DNA from: Ovis canadensis
Lineage: Eukaryota > Chordata > Mammalia > Artiodactyla > Bovidae
Assembly (NCBI RefSeq): GCF_042477335.2
Contig: NC_091246.1
Location: 108,095,001-108,159,000, forward strand
DNA: 64,000 nt
Reading direction: 5' to 3'
The position numbers were made by a program, and so were the translations under genes. Shown here one piece after another: positions 43,821-54,311 of the stretch; positions within the stretch are counted from its first letter, which is position 1; every line of letters begins with the position of its first letter. The notes below the pieces were generated by a model that was given only the letters and a program-made list of their open reading frames with translations, did no database searches and had not been told where the DNA came from.

Positions 43821-46800
43821 CATTCAGTCAGTTCAGTCATTCAGTCGTGTCTGACTCTTTGTGACCCCATGAACCGCAGCACGCCAGGCTTCCCTGTCCA
43901 TCGCAACTCCCGGAGTTTACTCAAACTCATATCCATTGAGTTGGTGATGCCGTCCAACCACCTCATCCTCTGTCGTCCCCTTCTCCTCCTGCCTTCAATC
44001 TTTCCCAGCATCAGGGTCTTTTCAAATGAATCAGTTCTTTGCATCAGGTGGCCAAAGGATTGGAGTTTCAGCTTCAGCATCAGTCTTTCCAATGAACACC
44101 CAGGACTGACCTCCTGTAGGATGGACTGGTTGGATCTCCTTGCAGTCCAAGGGACTCTCAAGAGTCTTCTCCTACATCACACTTCAAAAACATCAATTCT
44201 TCTGCACTCAACTTTCTTTATAGTCCAACTCCCACATCCATACATGACCACTGGAAAAACCATAGCCTTGACTAGATGGACCTTTGTTGGCAAAGTAATG
44301 TCTCTGCTTTTTTATATGCTGTCTAGGTTGGGCATAACTTTCCTTCCAAGGAGTAAGTGTCTTTTAATTTCATGGCTGCAGTCACCATCTGCAGTGATTT
44401 GGAGCCCCCCAAAATAAAGTCTGTCACTGTTTCCATTGTTTCCCCACCTATTTGCCATGAAGTGATGGGACCAGATGCCATGATCTTCATTTTCTGAATG
44501 TTGAGTTTTAAGCCAGCCTTTTCACTCTCCTCTTTCTCTTGCATCAAGAGGTTCTTCAGTTCTTCGCTTTCTGCCATAAGGCTGGTGTCATCTGCATATC
44601 TGAGGTTATTGGTATTTCTCCCAGCAATCTTGATTCCAACTTGTGCTTCTTCCAGCCCAGCGTTTCTCATGATGTACTCTGCATATAAGTTAAATAATCA
44701 GGGTGACAATATACAGCCTTGATGTACTCCCTTCCCTATTTGGAACCAGTCTGTTGTTCCATGTCCAGTTCTAACTGTTGCTTCCTGACCTGCATAAAGA
44801 TTACACAAGAGGCAGGTTAGGTGATGTGGTATTCCCATCTCTTTAAGAATTTTCCAGAGTTTTTTGTGGCCCACACAAAGGCTTTGGCATAGTTAATAAA
44901 GCAGAAGTAGATATTTTTCTGGAACTCTCTTGCTTTTTCAATAATCCAGAGAATGTTGGCAATTTGATCTCTGGTTCCTCTGCCTTTTATAAATCCAGCT
45001 TGAATATCTGGAATTTCACAGTTCACGTACTGTTGAAGCCTGGCTTGGAGAATTTTCAGCATTATTTTACTAGCGTGTGAGATGAGTACAGTTGTGCAGT
45101 AGTTTGAGCATTCTTTGGCATTGATTTTCTCTGGGATTGGAATGAAAACTTACCTTTTCTGGTCCTGTGGCCACTGCTGAGTTTTCCAAATTTGCTGGCA
45201 TATTGAGTGTAACACTTTCACAGCATCATCTTTCAGGATTTGAAATAGCTCAGCTGGAATTCCATCACCTCCACTAGCTTTGTTTGTATTGATACTTAAA
45301 CAAAGATCATGGCATCTGGTCCCATCACTTCATGGGAAATGAAGTGGGGAAAACACTTCATGGGGAAACAGTGGAAACAGTGTCAGACTTTATTTTGGGG
45401 GGCTCCAAAATCACTGCAGATGGTGCCTGCAGCCATGAAATTAAAAGACACTTACTCCTTGGAAGAAAAGTTATGACCAACCTAGATAGCATATTCAAAA
45501 GCAGAGACATTACTTTGTCGACTAAGGTCCGTCTAGTCAAGGCTATGCTTTTTCCTGTGGTCATGTCTGGATGTGACAGTTGGCCTGTGAAGAAGGCTGA
45601 GCACTGAAGAATTGATACTTTTGAACTGTGGTGTTGGAGAAGACTCTTGAGAGTCCCTTGGACTGCAAGGAGATCCAACCAGTCCATTCTGAAGGAGATT
45701 AACCCTGAGATTTCTTTGGAAGGAATGATGCTAAAGCTGAAGCTCCAGTACTTTGGCCACCTCATGAGAAGAGTTGACTCATTGGAAAAGACTCTGATGC
45801 TGGGAGGGATTGGGGGCAGGAGGAGAAGGGGACGACCCAGGATGAGATGGCTGGATGGCATCACGGACTCGATGGACATGAGTCTGAGTGAACTCCAGGA
45901 GTTGGTGATGGACCGGGAGGCCTGGCGTGTTGCGATTCATGGGGTCACAAAGAGTCGGACACGACTGAGTGACTGAACTGAACTGAAGACCCACTTGACT
46001 TTGCATCAGGATGTGTGGCTCTAGGTGGTGATCACACCATCGTGATTATCTGGGTCATGAAGATCTCTTTTGTATAGTTCTTCTGTGTATTCTTGTCACC
46101 TTTCTTGCTATCTTCTGCTTCTGTTGGGTCCATACCACTTCTGTCCTTTATTGTGCCCATCTTTGCATGAAATGTTCCCTCTGTATCTCTAATTTTCTTG
46201 ACGAGATCTCTAGTTTATCCCGTTCTCTTGTTTTCCTCTATTTCTTTGTGTCGAACTCTGAGGAAGGCTTTCTTATCTTTCCTTGCTATTCTTTGGAACT
46301 CTGCATTCAAATGGGTATATCTTTCCTTTTCTCCTTTGCCTTTAGCTTCTCTTCTGTCAACTATTTGTAAGACCTCCTCAGACAACCATTTTGCCTTTTT
46401 GCATTTCTTTTTTGGGGGGATGGTCTGGATCCCTGTCTCCTGTACAAAATCATGAACCTTCTTCCATACTTCTTCAGGCACTCTGTCTATCAGATCTAAT
46501 GCCTTGAATCTATTTGTCACTTCCACTGTATAATTGTAAGGGATTTGATAAATAATCATAAGGTCACACCTGAATGGTCTAGTGGTTTTCCCTACTTTCT
46601 TCAACTTAAATCTGAATTTTGCAATAAGGAGTTCATGATCTGAGCCACAGTCAGCTCCTGGTCTTGTTTTTGCTGACTGTTTAGAGCTTCTCCATCTTTG
46701 ACTGCAAAGAAGATAATCATTCTGATTTCGGTGTTAACCATCTGGTGATGTCCATGTGTAGAGTCTTGTGTTGTTGGAAGAGGGTGTTTGCTGTGACCAG

Positions 46801-46906
46801 TGCTTTCTCTTGGCAAAACTCTGTTAGCCTTTGCCCTGCTTCATTCTGTACTCCAAGGCCAAATTTCCCTGTTAATCCAGGCGTTTCTTGACTCCCTACT
46901 TTTGTA
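43821..46906 (-). mobile_element. BovB LINE, about 2.4 kb, from endonuclease end through RT to 3' end
   Basis: The minus strand reads, from 46906: the region upstream of RT (NSLLQNSDLS; VTNRFKALDLIDRVPEEVW), RT landmarks (IPDIQAGFIKGRGTRDQIAN, FCFINYAKAF, NLRYADDTSLMAE) and the C-terminal block to the 3' terminus. Stops and frameshifts break the frame. It is bounded by TSDs ttaccatcttgt (43809-43820) and ttactatcttgt (46907-46918). An inverted BovB occupies 45301-45985. Confidence 0.93.
45301..45985 (+). mobile_element. Inverted BovB fragment nested inside the larger BovB
   Basis: Sense BovB from the GETVETVSDFILGGSKI region through [10 protein letters not shown] to the terminal gactgaactgaactgaa. 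The flanking minus-strand BovB is interrupted between aagtcaagtgggtc and gtatcaatacaaacaaagc. It includes a 109-codon open frame (45647-45976) equal to the BovB C-terminus. Confidence 0.9.
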
Positions 46907-47229
46907 TTACTATCTTGTACATAAGTATATTTTTATCAGTTTTTCAAGATTCCACATACAAGTGACATCATGTGATATTTGTCCTTCTCTGTCTGACTTC
47001 TTAGTACGATGAGCTCCAGGTCCATCCATGTTGCTGTAAATGGCATTACTTCATCCCTTTTTATGGCTGAATAATATTCCATTGTATATATATATACCAC
47101 ATCTTCTTTATCCACTCCTCTGCCTGTCAACATTTAGCTTGCTTCCATGTCTTGTCTACTCTAAAAAGTGCTGCTGTGAACATTGGGGTGAGTGTATTTT
47201 TTTGAATTAGAGTTTTGAAATACCCATAT

Positions 47230-48240
47230 GACCATGTTGGCTGTTAACCTGGAATCTCATCATATTTTCACAAAACCCTTAGAGGATGAAGTTCAAACTC
47301 TTTAAAACATAAAGAACTTTCTACCTTATGACCTTTGCCATGTTTTCCAACTGCATCCCTTCCCCTTTAGTTTATCTTCTAGCAATAGTAAAATATTTAG
47401 AAGTTGCTAAGAGAGTAAATCTTAGAAGTTCTCATCACAAGAAAAAAATTCAGTAACTATGTTTGGTCCCTTGTACAGCAAGGAGATTAAACCATTCAAT
47501 CTGAAAGGAAACCTGAATATTCATTGGAAGGACTGATGCTGAAGCTGAAGCTCCAATACTTTGGCCACCTGATGGGAAGAAGTGACTCACTGGAAAAGAC
47601 CCTGATGCTGGGAAAGATTGAGGGCAGGCAGAGAGGGGGATGACAGAGGATGAGCTGGTTGGATGGCATCACTGACTCAATGAATGTGAGTCTGAGCAAA
47701 CTCTGGGAGACAGTGATGGACAGGGGAGCCTGACGTGCCGCAGGCCGTGGGGTCGTAAAGCCTTGGAGACAACTGAACAACTGAACAACAACATCAACAA
47801 CAAACTATGTTTGGTGATGAATATTAACTAAACTTATTGGGGTTATCATTTCATAATAGATGCGAACGTTGAGCCACCATGTTGTGTAGATGAAACAAAT
47901 CTTACTGTATGTCAGTTAGACCTCAATGTAAAAAACTGCAGTTCCTTGCTCTAATCAGGTTGTATACTTTCCCGTCTATGGCTTTGTTCATGAGAGGCCC
48001 TCTGGCTGGAAGGCCCACATTCACCAGCCAGCTCACCTAAGAAGCCATCTCTCTGAACCTCTCCTTCCCTCCCACCCCCACCTCATTTCATCATGCTTGT
48101 CCGTATATGTTTCTGTAACCTTCACTGGTCAGTGAGACCCCAGATGGCAGGAGCCATGTCTTCATCTTTGTGTTTCTAGCACCCAGAACAATTCATGACA
48201 CGTAATTCATGTCCAGTAAAATTTCTATCACATAAATGAA
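47230..48240 (+). mobile_element. L2 relic hosting an L1M tail that hosts a BovB
   Basis: Sense L2 pieces at about 47255-47395 (gaggatgaagttcaaactc) and 47940-48240 (gaagccatctctctgaacctc, ccagatggcaggagccatg) surround an L1M tail (47398-47467 and 47803-47935), which itself is split by BovB 47468-47802. Confidence 0.65.
47468..47802 (+). mobile_element. 5'-truncated BovB with perfect 13-bp TSD
   Basis: Sense BovB 3' end flanked by aactatgtttggt at 47455-47467 and 47803-47815. Confidence 0.94.
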
Positions 48241-48760
48241 AACGAAACAGAAAGTACATTATATAACAGAAAGTGCACTGGAATAACTGTCAAGAGGAGC
48301 TAATTATAATTAGTCTTTTCGGTTTCTCAAATAAATGTGTTTTGTTTGTGTCTAATTATTAATACAGCAATATCACCAATAATTCATTTTTTTTTTTGAG
48401 CTTTCAATGTCAATGATTCTCAGCTCAGTTACCTATTATTAGAATAACAATGTCCTGGCCTATAAACCTGTCATGGATTAAATTTTATGTTATTTAAATG
48501 TCACAGATCTTGGTACCGTAAGCAGTGCAGGTACCGGTGGCTGTGACTGGTTTATCCATTTTCCACTTTGTCACTGTTCCTGATTTTATACCTGTAGAAG
48601 CCGGAGCTGAAAGGCATTGTTGTCGTTACCTTGTCTTTCATTACCCAGTTGGCCTGCAGAAGTGGGTGGGCTGACCGCGGCCACACTGCAAGCGTCCAGG
48701 CTTGTGTGTGCCTCCATAGACAGTGATTTCTCTTTACTTTCTTGCTGTCTCCTTTTCTCT
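48241..48760. other. Unique intronic sequence, nothing recognised
   Basis: Non-repetitive apart from a T run near 48389. Confidence 0.4.
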
Positions 48761-48972
48761 CATTGTTGTTTAGTCACTAAGTCCTGTCCCATTCATTTTT
48801 GATCCCATAGACTGTAACCTGCCAGGCTCCTCTGTCCATGGGATTCTCCAGGCAAGATCACTGAAATGGGTTGCCATTTCCTTCTCCAGCGTATCTTCCT
48901 AGACCAGGGATTGAACCCACATCTCCGGCATTGGCAGGTGGATTCTTGACCACTAGACCACCAGGAAAGCCC
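48761..48972 (-). mobile_element. Bov-tA SINE
   Basis: Antisense copy, gttgtttagtcactaagtcc to gaccaccaggaaagccc. Confidence 0.9.
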
Positions 48973-49392
48973 TCTCCAGGGTCTTTGAAATGCTCTCTCC
49001 TGCCGCATAACTTATCCTAATTGTCACACGGAACCAATCAGGCACTGACTGGTCTCATTTCTGAGACCTGCAATCCTGTGCGGTCATGTCAAAGCAGAAA
49101 CAGGCACACATCATGCAGGTACCTGAAGGTTTGGAAACCTTTGGGCTGCTCCTCACTAACAAGAAATATTCAGATTTTATTCAGGTTCCCTGCATAGTAC
49201 CTCCTGAGTTGTTTTCAGCCCCAAAGCCCTCACTCTTGAAGTACATTGATGTTAGTTTCTCCACTTTCTTCTTTGAAGTGATACTTTGAAACAGGTTCAT
49301 AATGATATATAAGTTATACTTCTTGGTTTTGATGTTAATGTGGCGTGCACAATGTTGCCTGAGCCTGTATTGTGTTACACAAAAGCACAAAG

Positions 49393-49527
49393 TCTGTTCA
49401 GTCGCTAAGTCATGTCTGACTCTTGGTGACCGCATGAACTGTAGCCCTCCAGGCTCCTCTGTCCATGGGATGCTCCAGGCAAGAATACTGGAGTGGGTTG
49501 CCATTCCCTTCTCCAGGGGATCTTCCT
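49393..49527 (-). mobile_element. Bov-A fragment
   Basis: Antisense Bov-A body, cagtcgctaagtcatgtctg to ctccaggggatcttcc; the head is missing. Confidence 0.88.
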
Positions 49528-49737
49528 TCATTGAGTAATAAATATATATTGAGTATAAATCGAATAAAACGAAGAGTTAATTACTGGAAAAAAGGCAGTT
49601 TGTGATGTTTGAACCTCCACATCAATATACAGTGATACGTGTTTCAAATAATAAGATTGACTTTCACCTCCTGTCAACCTTGTTTGATTGCCTTGTTTTC
49701 AGAGACTATGGGGAATGGAAATCTTTTTAAAGAGCTG

Positions 49738-49891
49738 GGACAATCCTGAGGGATGGGATGGGGAGGGAGGTGGGAGAGGGGTTCAGGATGGGGGACACAT
49801 GTACACCCATAGCTTATTCATGTCAATGTATGCCCCAAACCACCACAATACTGTAAAGTAATTAGCCTCCAATTAAAATTTTAAAAAAGAA
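49738..49891 (+). mobile_element. L1 3' UTR tail
   Basis: Sense tail, gggatggggagggaggtggg to gcctccaattaaaattttaa; same subfamily as 11828-12806. Confidence 0.85.
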
Positions 49892-49945
49892 AAAGCTTTG
49901 TTAAGTGGTCTTTTGTGCCTCTTAGATAGCTGTCTGCTTATCTAG

Positions 49946-49964
49946 TGCTGCCCTCTGGTGACTA
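49946..49964 (-). promoter_or_regulatory. CTCF-like motif
   Basis: The minus strand carries the core CACCAGAGGGCAGCA, agreeing with the CTCF core from the second consensus C onward. It is in unique sequence between an L1 tail and a Bov-tA. Confidence 0.4.
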
Positions 49965-50002
49965 TTTCTTGGATTACATGCCACAGGTTTTTGCAGCTTT
50001 GC

Positions 50003-50212
50003 CTGGCCCTGGTGGTTCAGCAGTAAAGAATCCACCCGCCAATGCAGGAGACGGGGGTTCCATCCCGGGGTAGGGACGATCCCCTGGGGGAGGAAATGGG
50101 AGCCCACCCTAGTATTCTTGCCTAGGAAATCCCATGGACAGAGGAGCCTGGTGGGCTACAGTCTATGGGGTTGCAAAAGGGTCAGACATGACTTAGTGAC
50201 TAAACGACAAGG
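50003..50212 (+). mobile_element. Bov-tA SINE
   Basis: Sense copy, ctggccctggtggttcagcag to gacttagtgactaaacgac. Confidence 0.9.
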
Positions 50213-50618
50213 GTAGGACTGAGTATGCAATAAAGCTGGCTTTATTTATATTTATTTTCACCCATCAGATAAAGTTTGCAGCCCAGAGGATATTTCACTC
50301 CAGCGCAGTCCCTGGGATGGAGATGTTAAACCTGATCCAGTCATTCAGGTATGTCTGCGTCCTTCAGATCAACCAGCTGGACAGGCGTGTCTCCTGGTCT
50401 GGCTGAACAGAGGCAGTAGAGAGGAACTGAACTCAACAGAGACAGACTTTCCTTCTGGCATCCTCCTTTTCCTTTTTAAAAATGTCCTTTTCTCCTCTAG
50501 ACTCCAGCCTCACCGAGCAGCCGTGAAGCCTTCTCTCTTGCTCCCAGTCTGCAGTCAGAATTGCTTCATGGAGGAAACGGGTGGACACTGTCCCCTGCCC
50601 TGGTCACAGAGGATAAAG

Positions 50619-50748
50619 TTCCCCTAGAGAAGGGAACGGCTACCCACTGCAGCATTCTTGCCTGAAAACTTCGATGGACAGTGGAGCCTGGAGGGCTACA
50701 GTCCGTGGGGTCACCAAGAGTCAGACACGACTGAGCGACTAACACACG
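50619..50748 (+). mobile_element. Bov-A unit (5'-truncated Bov-tA) with TSD
   Basis: Sense body flanked by the perfect 12-bp repeat cagaggataaag at 50607-50618 and 50749-50760. Confidence 0.93.
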
Positions 50749-50865
50749 CAGAGGATAAAGAAGGCAAGTCAGCTTCTATTGATGGCACCACTGCCAGTGA
50801 GCCGCAAGCTGCAGGGCCTTCCTTAAAACCCATCTGATACTGTCCATAGATGCAGGGTGTATTTG

Positions 50866-51083
50866 CGAGCATTGTGCTCAGTTATGTCCAACCCTTTGGC
50901 GACCCCATGGACTGTAGCCCGCCAGGCTCCTCTGTCCGTGGGATTCTCCAGGCAAGGATACTGGAGTGGGTTGCCATTCCCTTCCCCGGAGAACCTTCCG
51001 CACCCGGGATGGAACCTGGGTCTCTGGAGTTTCATGCATTGGCAGGTGGGTTCTTCACCACTGAGCCGCCCGGGGAAGCTCTC
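50866..51083 (-). mobile_element. Bov-tA SINE
   Basis: Antisense copy, gtgctcagttatgtccaac to gagccgcccggggaagc. Confidence 0.9.
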
Positions 51084-51583
51084 CTCAGCAAAGTCCCTGG
51101 TTTAGGGATTGATGGAGTTGATTCTGGGCTCTGCTCTGGACTTGGCTTAGTACAACTGTTTTCCTAAATTGGCTGCTCTGTGCCGGGGCAGGGCAGGAGC
51201 AGGTGCACGGTGGGGAGAGGGGAAGGCCGACACGTCCAGCCTCATCACACCCAATAACTCTTGGAGATCCCAGGCTGGGCGAGGTGGGGGCTCCTACTAA
51301 CTTAGCGTTCGTTAGTTAGGAGACGTACTCCTTCAGTCTGTGTGATGAGTACATGAGGGTGTGCGGTTTAATTTCTTATAGTTTCCTGTTTGAAAGGTTT
51401 TATAATTTAAAACAATAAAAGGGGCAGGCACAATTCTTCCCCTGTCTTTCCTCCTTTACGGGTGACTCGGGGTGAGGGAAGCCCCTTACCAGGACCGTCA
51501 CGTTTCAGAGGTGGTCGGGAACCACACCTCACTTAATAAACTGAGTTGCTCTGGAATGTTGTTTTCAAGCACAAGCAGTAAAT
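51084..51583. other. Unique intronic sequence, nothing recognised
   Basis: Non-repetitive. Confidence 0.4.
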
Positions 51584-51595
51584 AGTCTTAAAGCA

Positions 51596-51803
51596 TGGCT
51601 TCCCTGCTTGCTTAGTGGCTCAGCGGTAAGGAATCTGCCTGCCCAAGCAGGAGATGCAGGTGTAACCCTTGGGTCAGGAAGATCCCCTGGAGGAGGAAAT
51701 GGCAACCCACTCCAGTATTCTTGCCTGGAGACGCCCACGGACAGAGGAGCCTGGCGGGCTACAGTCCATGGGGTTGGGTCGGACACAACTGAGTGACTGA
51801 ACA
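51596..51803 (+). mobile_element. Bov-tA SINE with TSD
   Basis: Sense copy with the 12-bp TSD agtcttaaagca at 51584-51595 and 51804-51815. Confidence 0.93.
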
Positions 51804-52125
51804 AGTCTTAAAGCACCCATGTGGCCCACGCTGGGGTGTTCCTGCCTCTGAGTTACCCTTTGTGTGGAAGATCACAGCTTGCTGCTACAAGGACACGGGC
51901 ATGTAAAGTAAACTTTTCAAGCAGCCAGAGGGGGAGATAAGATTAGAGAAAGTCACAAAAACTGACAGAATCACCAAGAGTCCTTCCAGGAAACCATGAA
52001 ATCTGCTCGGGAGAGTTGTATAAACACCCTACAAACTTTTCATGGCTTGAAAGCGATCGTCCTGGGAAAGGAAGCAGAACACTAGGGTCACAATCACCGT
52101 CTCTCTACCATGCTTTCTATTCTTT

Positions 52126-52232
52126 TCTTTTTTTTGACGCCATGTGGCATGTGGGATCTTAGCTCCTTGCCCAGAGATTGCACCTCTACTGGCAGCATGA
52201 CCACACCGCTGTGAACTGCCAGCATCCTTTCT
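52126..52232 (-). mobile_element. CHR-type SINE fragment
   Basis: Antisense, degenerate (catgtgggatcttagctccttgcc); ends about 190 bp downstream of the alpha-lobe exon's donor in gene sense. Confidence 0.65.
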
Positions 52233-52416
52233 TTAAAGCCCGTGTTAATACCTGATCTCAATGGATGACCAGGACTGCTCTGAGAGGAAGCGGAAGCCGA
52301 GAAGGGGTTCCCTTGACCGCAGAGCTAGGTGGTGACCTCCCAGGCCCCTCTAGAGACCTATTCCCACACTGCCCCCTGCCTGTACCAGCCCCCCTGCCCC
52401 CAGCCCCAGGACGCAC

Positions 52417-52533
52417 CTGCTCATGAGACCAGGTCCTCTCAGAACCATCCTTGACACACACATCCAGCCTTAGCTCGGTCCCCGTGGCTCCGTGCTTGCT
52501 GTCCACACAGAGGTTTGCTGCCACGTTTCGAAG
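52417..52533 (-). CDS. GALNTL6: GALNTL6 internal coding exon: lectin domain, first (alpha) trefoil lobe
   Basis: This exon encodes 39 residues, from [15 protein letters not shown] to [10 protein letters not shown]. It is bounded by an acceptor (tctccgcag|CTT) and a donor (CAG|gtgcgt) and is phase 0 at both ends. The peptide is the first repeat of the C-terminal ricin-B-type beta-trefoil of a Golgi polypeptide GalNAc-transferase. The lobe's CLD-type motif appears as CVD, and the two cysteines (LCVD and DVCVKD) are spaced as the family's lobe disulphide. GalNAc-transferases start mucin-type O-glycosylation from UDP-GalNAc on Ser/Thr, and the lectin domain binds already glycosylated substrates. 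The wording matches GALNTL6 better than its close paralogue GALNT10 as I remember them. The next exon is 10.8 kb away at 41582. The preceding catalytic-domain exon was not found in the remaining 11.5 kb. The longer open frame through this exon is intron read-through. Confidence 0.92.
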
Positions 52534-53044
52534 CTGCGGAGAGAAGGAAGGATAAGGATGGAGCTGTTCCTGACAATCCTGGTGGAGATTCAGCAGGGTT
52601 TTGTTGTTTTTTTTTTTAAAATTTAGTCCCACGATGATTGGATGGTGCCTTAAATTCATATGGAGAGAAACTAGAGAATTAAATATCACATGGACCAGTC
52701 TACATGAAAAGAACATGAGAAGATTGGACTGCAAAACCGCAGTGAGACTCTGGGTGAAACTGCAGTCTAGAAACAAGGACAGAGCTTTTCCTTTCAGGTG
52801 GTTATTTAGCCATAACTGGTCATCTTCCTGCTTCAAAGCATTGTATCCCATCGTCACATTAGCTAGGTTAGCTAGGAGAGAGCTCCAGTATGAGGCCAGC
52901 GTTGCAGGTAGAAGGTGTGAGGAAGAGGTCACTGTGTAGGGGGATTCACTTGACGCCCCCTGGTGGCCAGGAATGGCCCCATCGTCCTGCTTTTAGCATT
53001 TCTCCGGGATGATAACCTAAAACGTGCCATCCAGTAGGCCTGAA
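52534..53044. other. Unique intronic sequence containing the CTCF-like motif
   Basis: Holds the pyrimidine tract of the alpha-lobe acceptor and the motif at 52951-52969. Confidence 0.45.
52951..52969 (-). promoter_or_regulatory. Strong CTCF-like motif
   Basis: The minus strand reads TGGCCACCAGGGGGCGTCA. It matches the CTCF core consensus YGRCCASYAGRKGGCRSYV at 18 of 19 positions. It is in non-repetitive sequence 418 bp upstream (transcription sense) of the alpha-lobe exon. Confidence 0.6.
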
Positions 53045-53458
53045 CGGATGTGAGAGTTGGACCAAAAAAAGGCTGAGCACCAAAAAATTGATGCTTTTGA
53101 ACTGTGGTGCTGGAGAAGACTCTTGAGAGTCCCTTAGATAGCAAGATCAAACTAGTCCATCCTAGAGGAAATCAACCCTGAATATTCACTGGAAGGACTG
53201 ATGCTGAAGCTGAAGCGCCAGTTCTTTGGCCTCCTGATGCGAAGAACTGACTCACTGGAAAGACCCTGATGCTGGGAAAGATGGAAGGCAGGAGGAGAAG
53301 GGGACGACAGAGGATGAGATGGTTGGATGGCATCGCCAACTCAATGGATATGAGTTTGAGCAAGCTCTGGGAGATAGCAAAGGACAGGGAAGCTTGGAGT
53401 GCTGCAGTCCATGGGGTCACAGAGTCAGACACAACTTAGTGAGTGAACAGCCACAACA
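53045..53458 (+). mobile_element. BovB LINE, 3' fragment
   Basis: Sense copy, gtgagagttggaccaaaaaa to gtgaacagccacaacaag. Confidence 0.92.
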
Positions 53459-53530
53459 AGAGAGTGTTAGGAAGATAGGAAAGACAGTGACTATTGGTGC
53501 ACTCCTCGACTGGATGAAGATTCTCTACCC

Positions 53531-53712
53531 CAGGGGTCCCCAACCTCCAGGGCCTAATGCCTGATGATCTGAGGTGGGGCTAATTTAGTAATAATAGAAA
53601 TAAAGTGTACAATAAATGTACTGTGCTTGAATCATCCCCAAACCACCTCCCCACCAGTCTGTGTAAAACCCGTCTTCCACGAAACTGGTGCCAAAAAGTT
53701 TGGGGACCGCTG
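53531..53712 (+). mobile_element. Nonautonomous hAT DNA transposon relic (Arthur1-like)
   Basis: Terminal inverted repeats CAGGGGTCCCCAACC (53531-53545) and tttggggaccgctg (to 53712), with the internal motif gcctgatgatctgaggtgg. Flanking 8-mers ctctaccc and ctgtacat agree at 5 of 8 positions, as a decayed 8-bp TSD would. Internally deleted; no transposase. Confidence 0.75.
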
Positions 53713-53810
53713 CTGTACATCATGTAGAGAGACTTTGAAAAGTTATAGCATGAGAAAAAAAAAATGACTTAGTCATTCTTTGCAAATATTGCAGTAAAGA
53801 ACTGAGTGGA

Positions 53811-53975
53811 TTTTCCTGGTAGCTCAGCTGATAGAGAATCTGCCTGCAAGGCGGGAGACCCTGGTTGGATGCCTGGGTTGGGAAGATCTGCTGGAGAAGG
53901 GATAGGCTACCCACTCCAGTATTCTTGAGCTTCTCTGGTGGCTCAGACAGTAAAGAATCCATCTGCAATGGATTG
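53811..53975 (+). mobile_element. Truncated Bov-tA followed by the start of another
   Basis: Sense copy breaks off after ccactccagtattcttg near 53928; a new head (gcttctctggtggctcagac) follows for about 45 bases. Confidence 0.8.
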
Positions 53976-54311
53976 GCAGGAGGGAATGATTCCTTATTCA
54001 GGAAATTTGGCCACAGGTGGGGTTCACCCTCTGCTGCTGGACCAGTGCTCTCATGCGGACAGGGGGTGTGAAACCATGGAGGACACGGGGTGACAGTTCT
54101 GAACCTGGTTTGGCCTACAGACTTCTCCGAGAATCCCAGGAGAGCTATGGACACTCTTGCAAAAACCAAGGAACTGGAAGTGGACACACACAAGCACCTT
54201 TGTATTCACTTTTCTGGCTGCCATAGATTCCACGTTTGAACCCGGATGATGGAAAATGCGTGCCACCTCCACACACATTCCACAGAGGAATTGCCTCCTT
54301 TTTCTTCTTCT
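53976..54311. other. Unique intronic sequence, nothing recognised
   Basis: Non-repetitive until a T run near 54320. Confidence 0.4.

Larger units (their letters stand above)
43625..47225 (-). mobile_element. L1 3' region hosting a 3.1-kb BovB
   Basis: Antisense L1 3' UTR at 43625-43820 (cagattcttttccaccatagg, gttggttatctatttcaatt) continues at 46919-47225 (cataagtatatttttatcag, gctgaataatattccattg). The BovB lies between. Confidence 0.85.
41583..52416 (-). other. GALNTL6: GALNTL6 penultimate intron (10.8 kb)
   Basis: Bounded by donor gtgcgt after 52417 and acceptor ccaccag before 41582, phase 0. It holds L2, L1, BovB and Bov-tA insertions, including a 3.1-kb BovB, and one CTCF-like motif. 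Unique stretches longer than 300 bases (42286-42678, 43173-43624, 48241-48760, 48973-49392, 50213-50606, 51084-51583, 51816-52125) contain no exon I can support. Confidence 0.85.

Noticed and set aside
43794-44417. 207-codon plus-strand open frame
   Set aside because: It is the antisense shadow of the minus-strand BovB C-terminal coding region.
52258-52932. 224-codon minus frame as a single coding exon
   Set aside because: Only 52417-52533 within it matches GALNT; clean splice sites bound that part and the rest is intron read-through.
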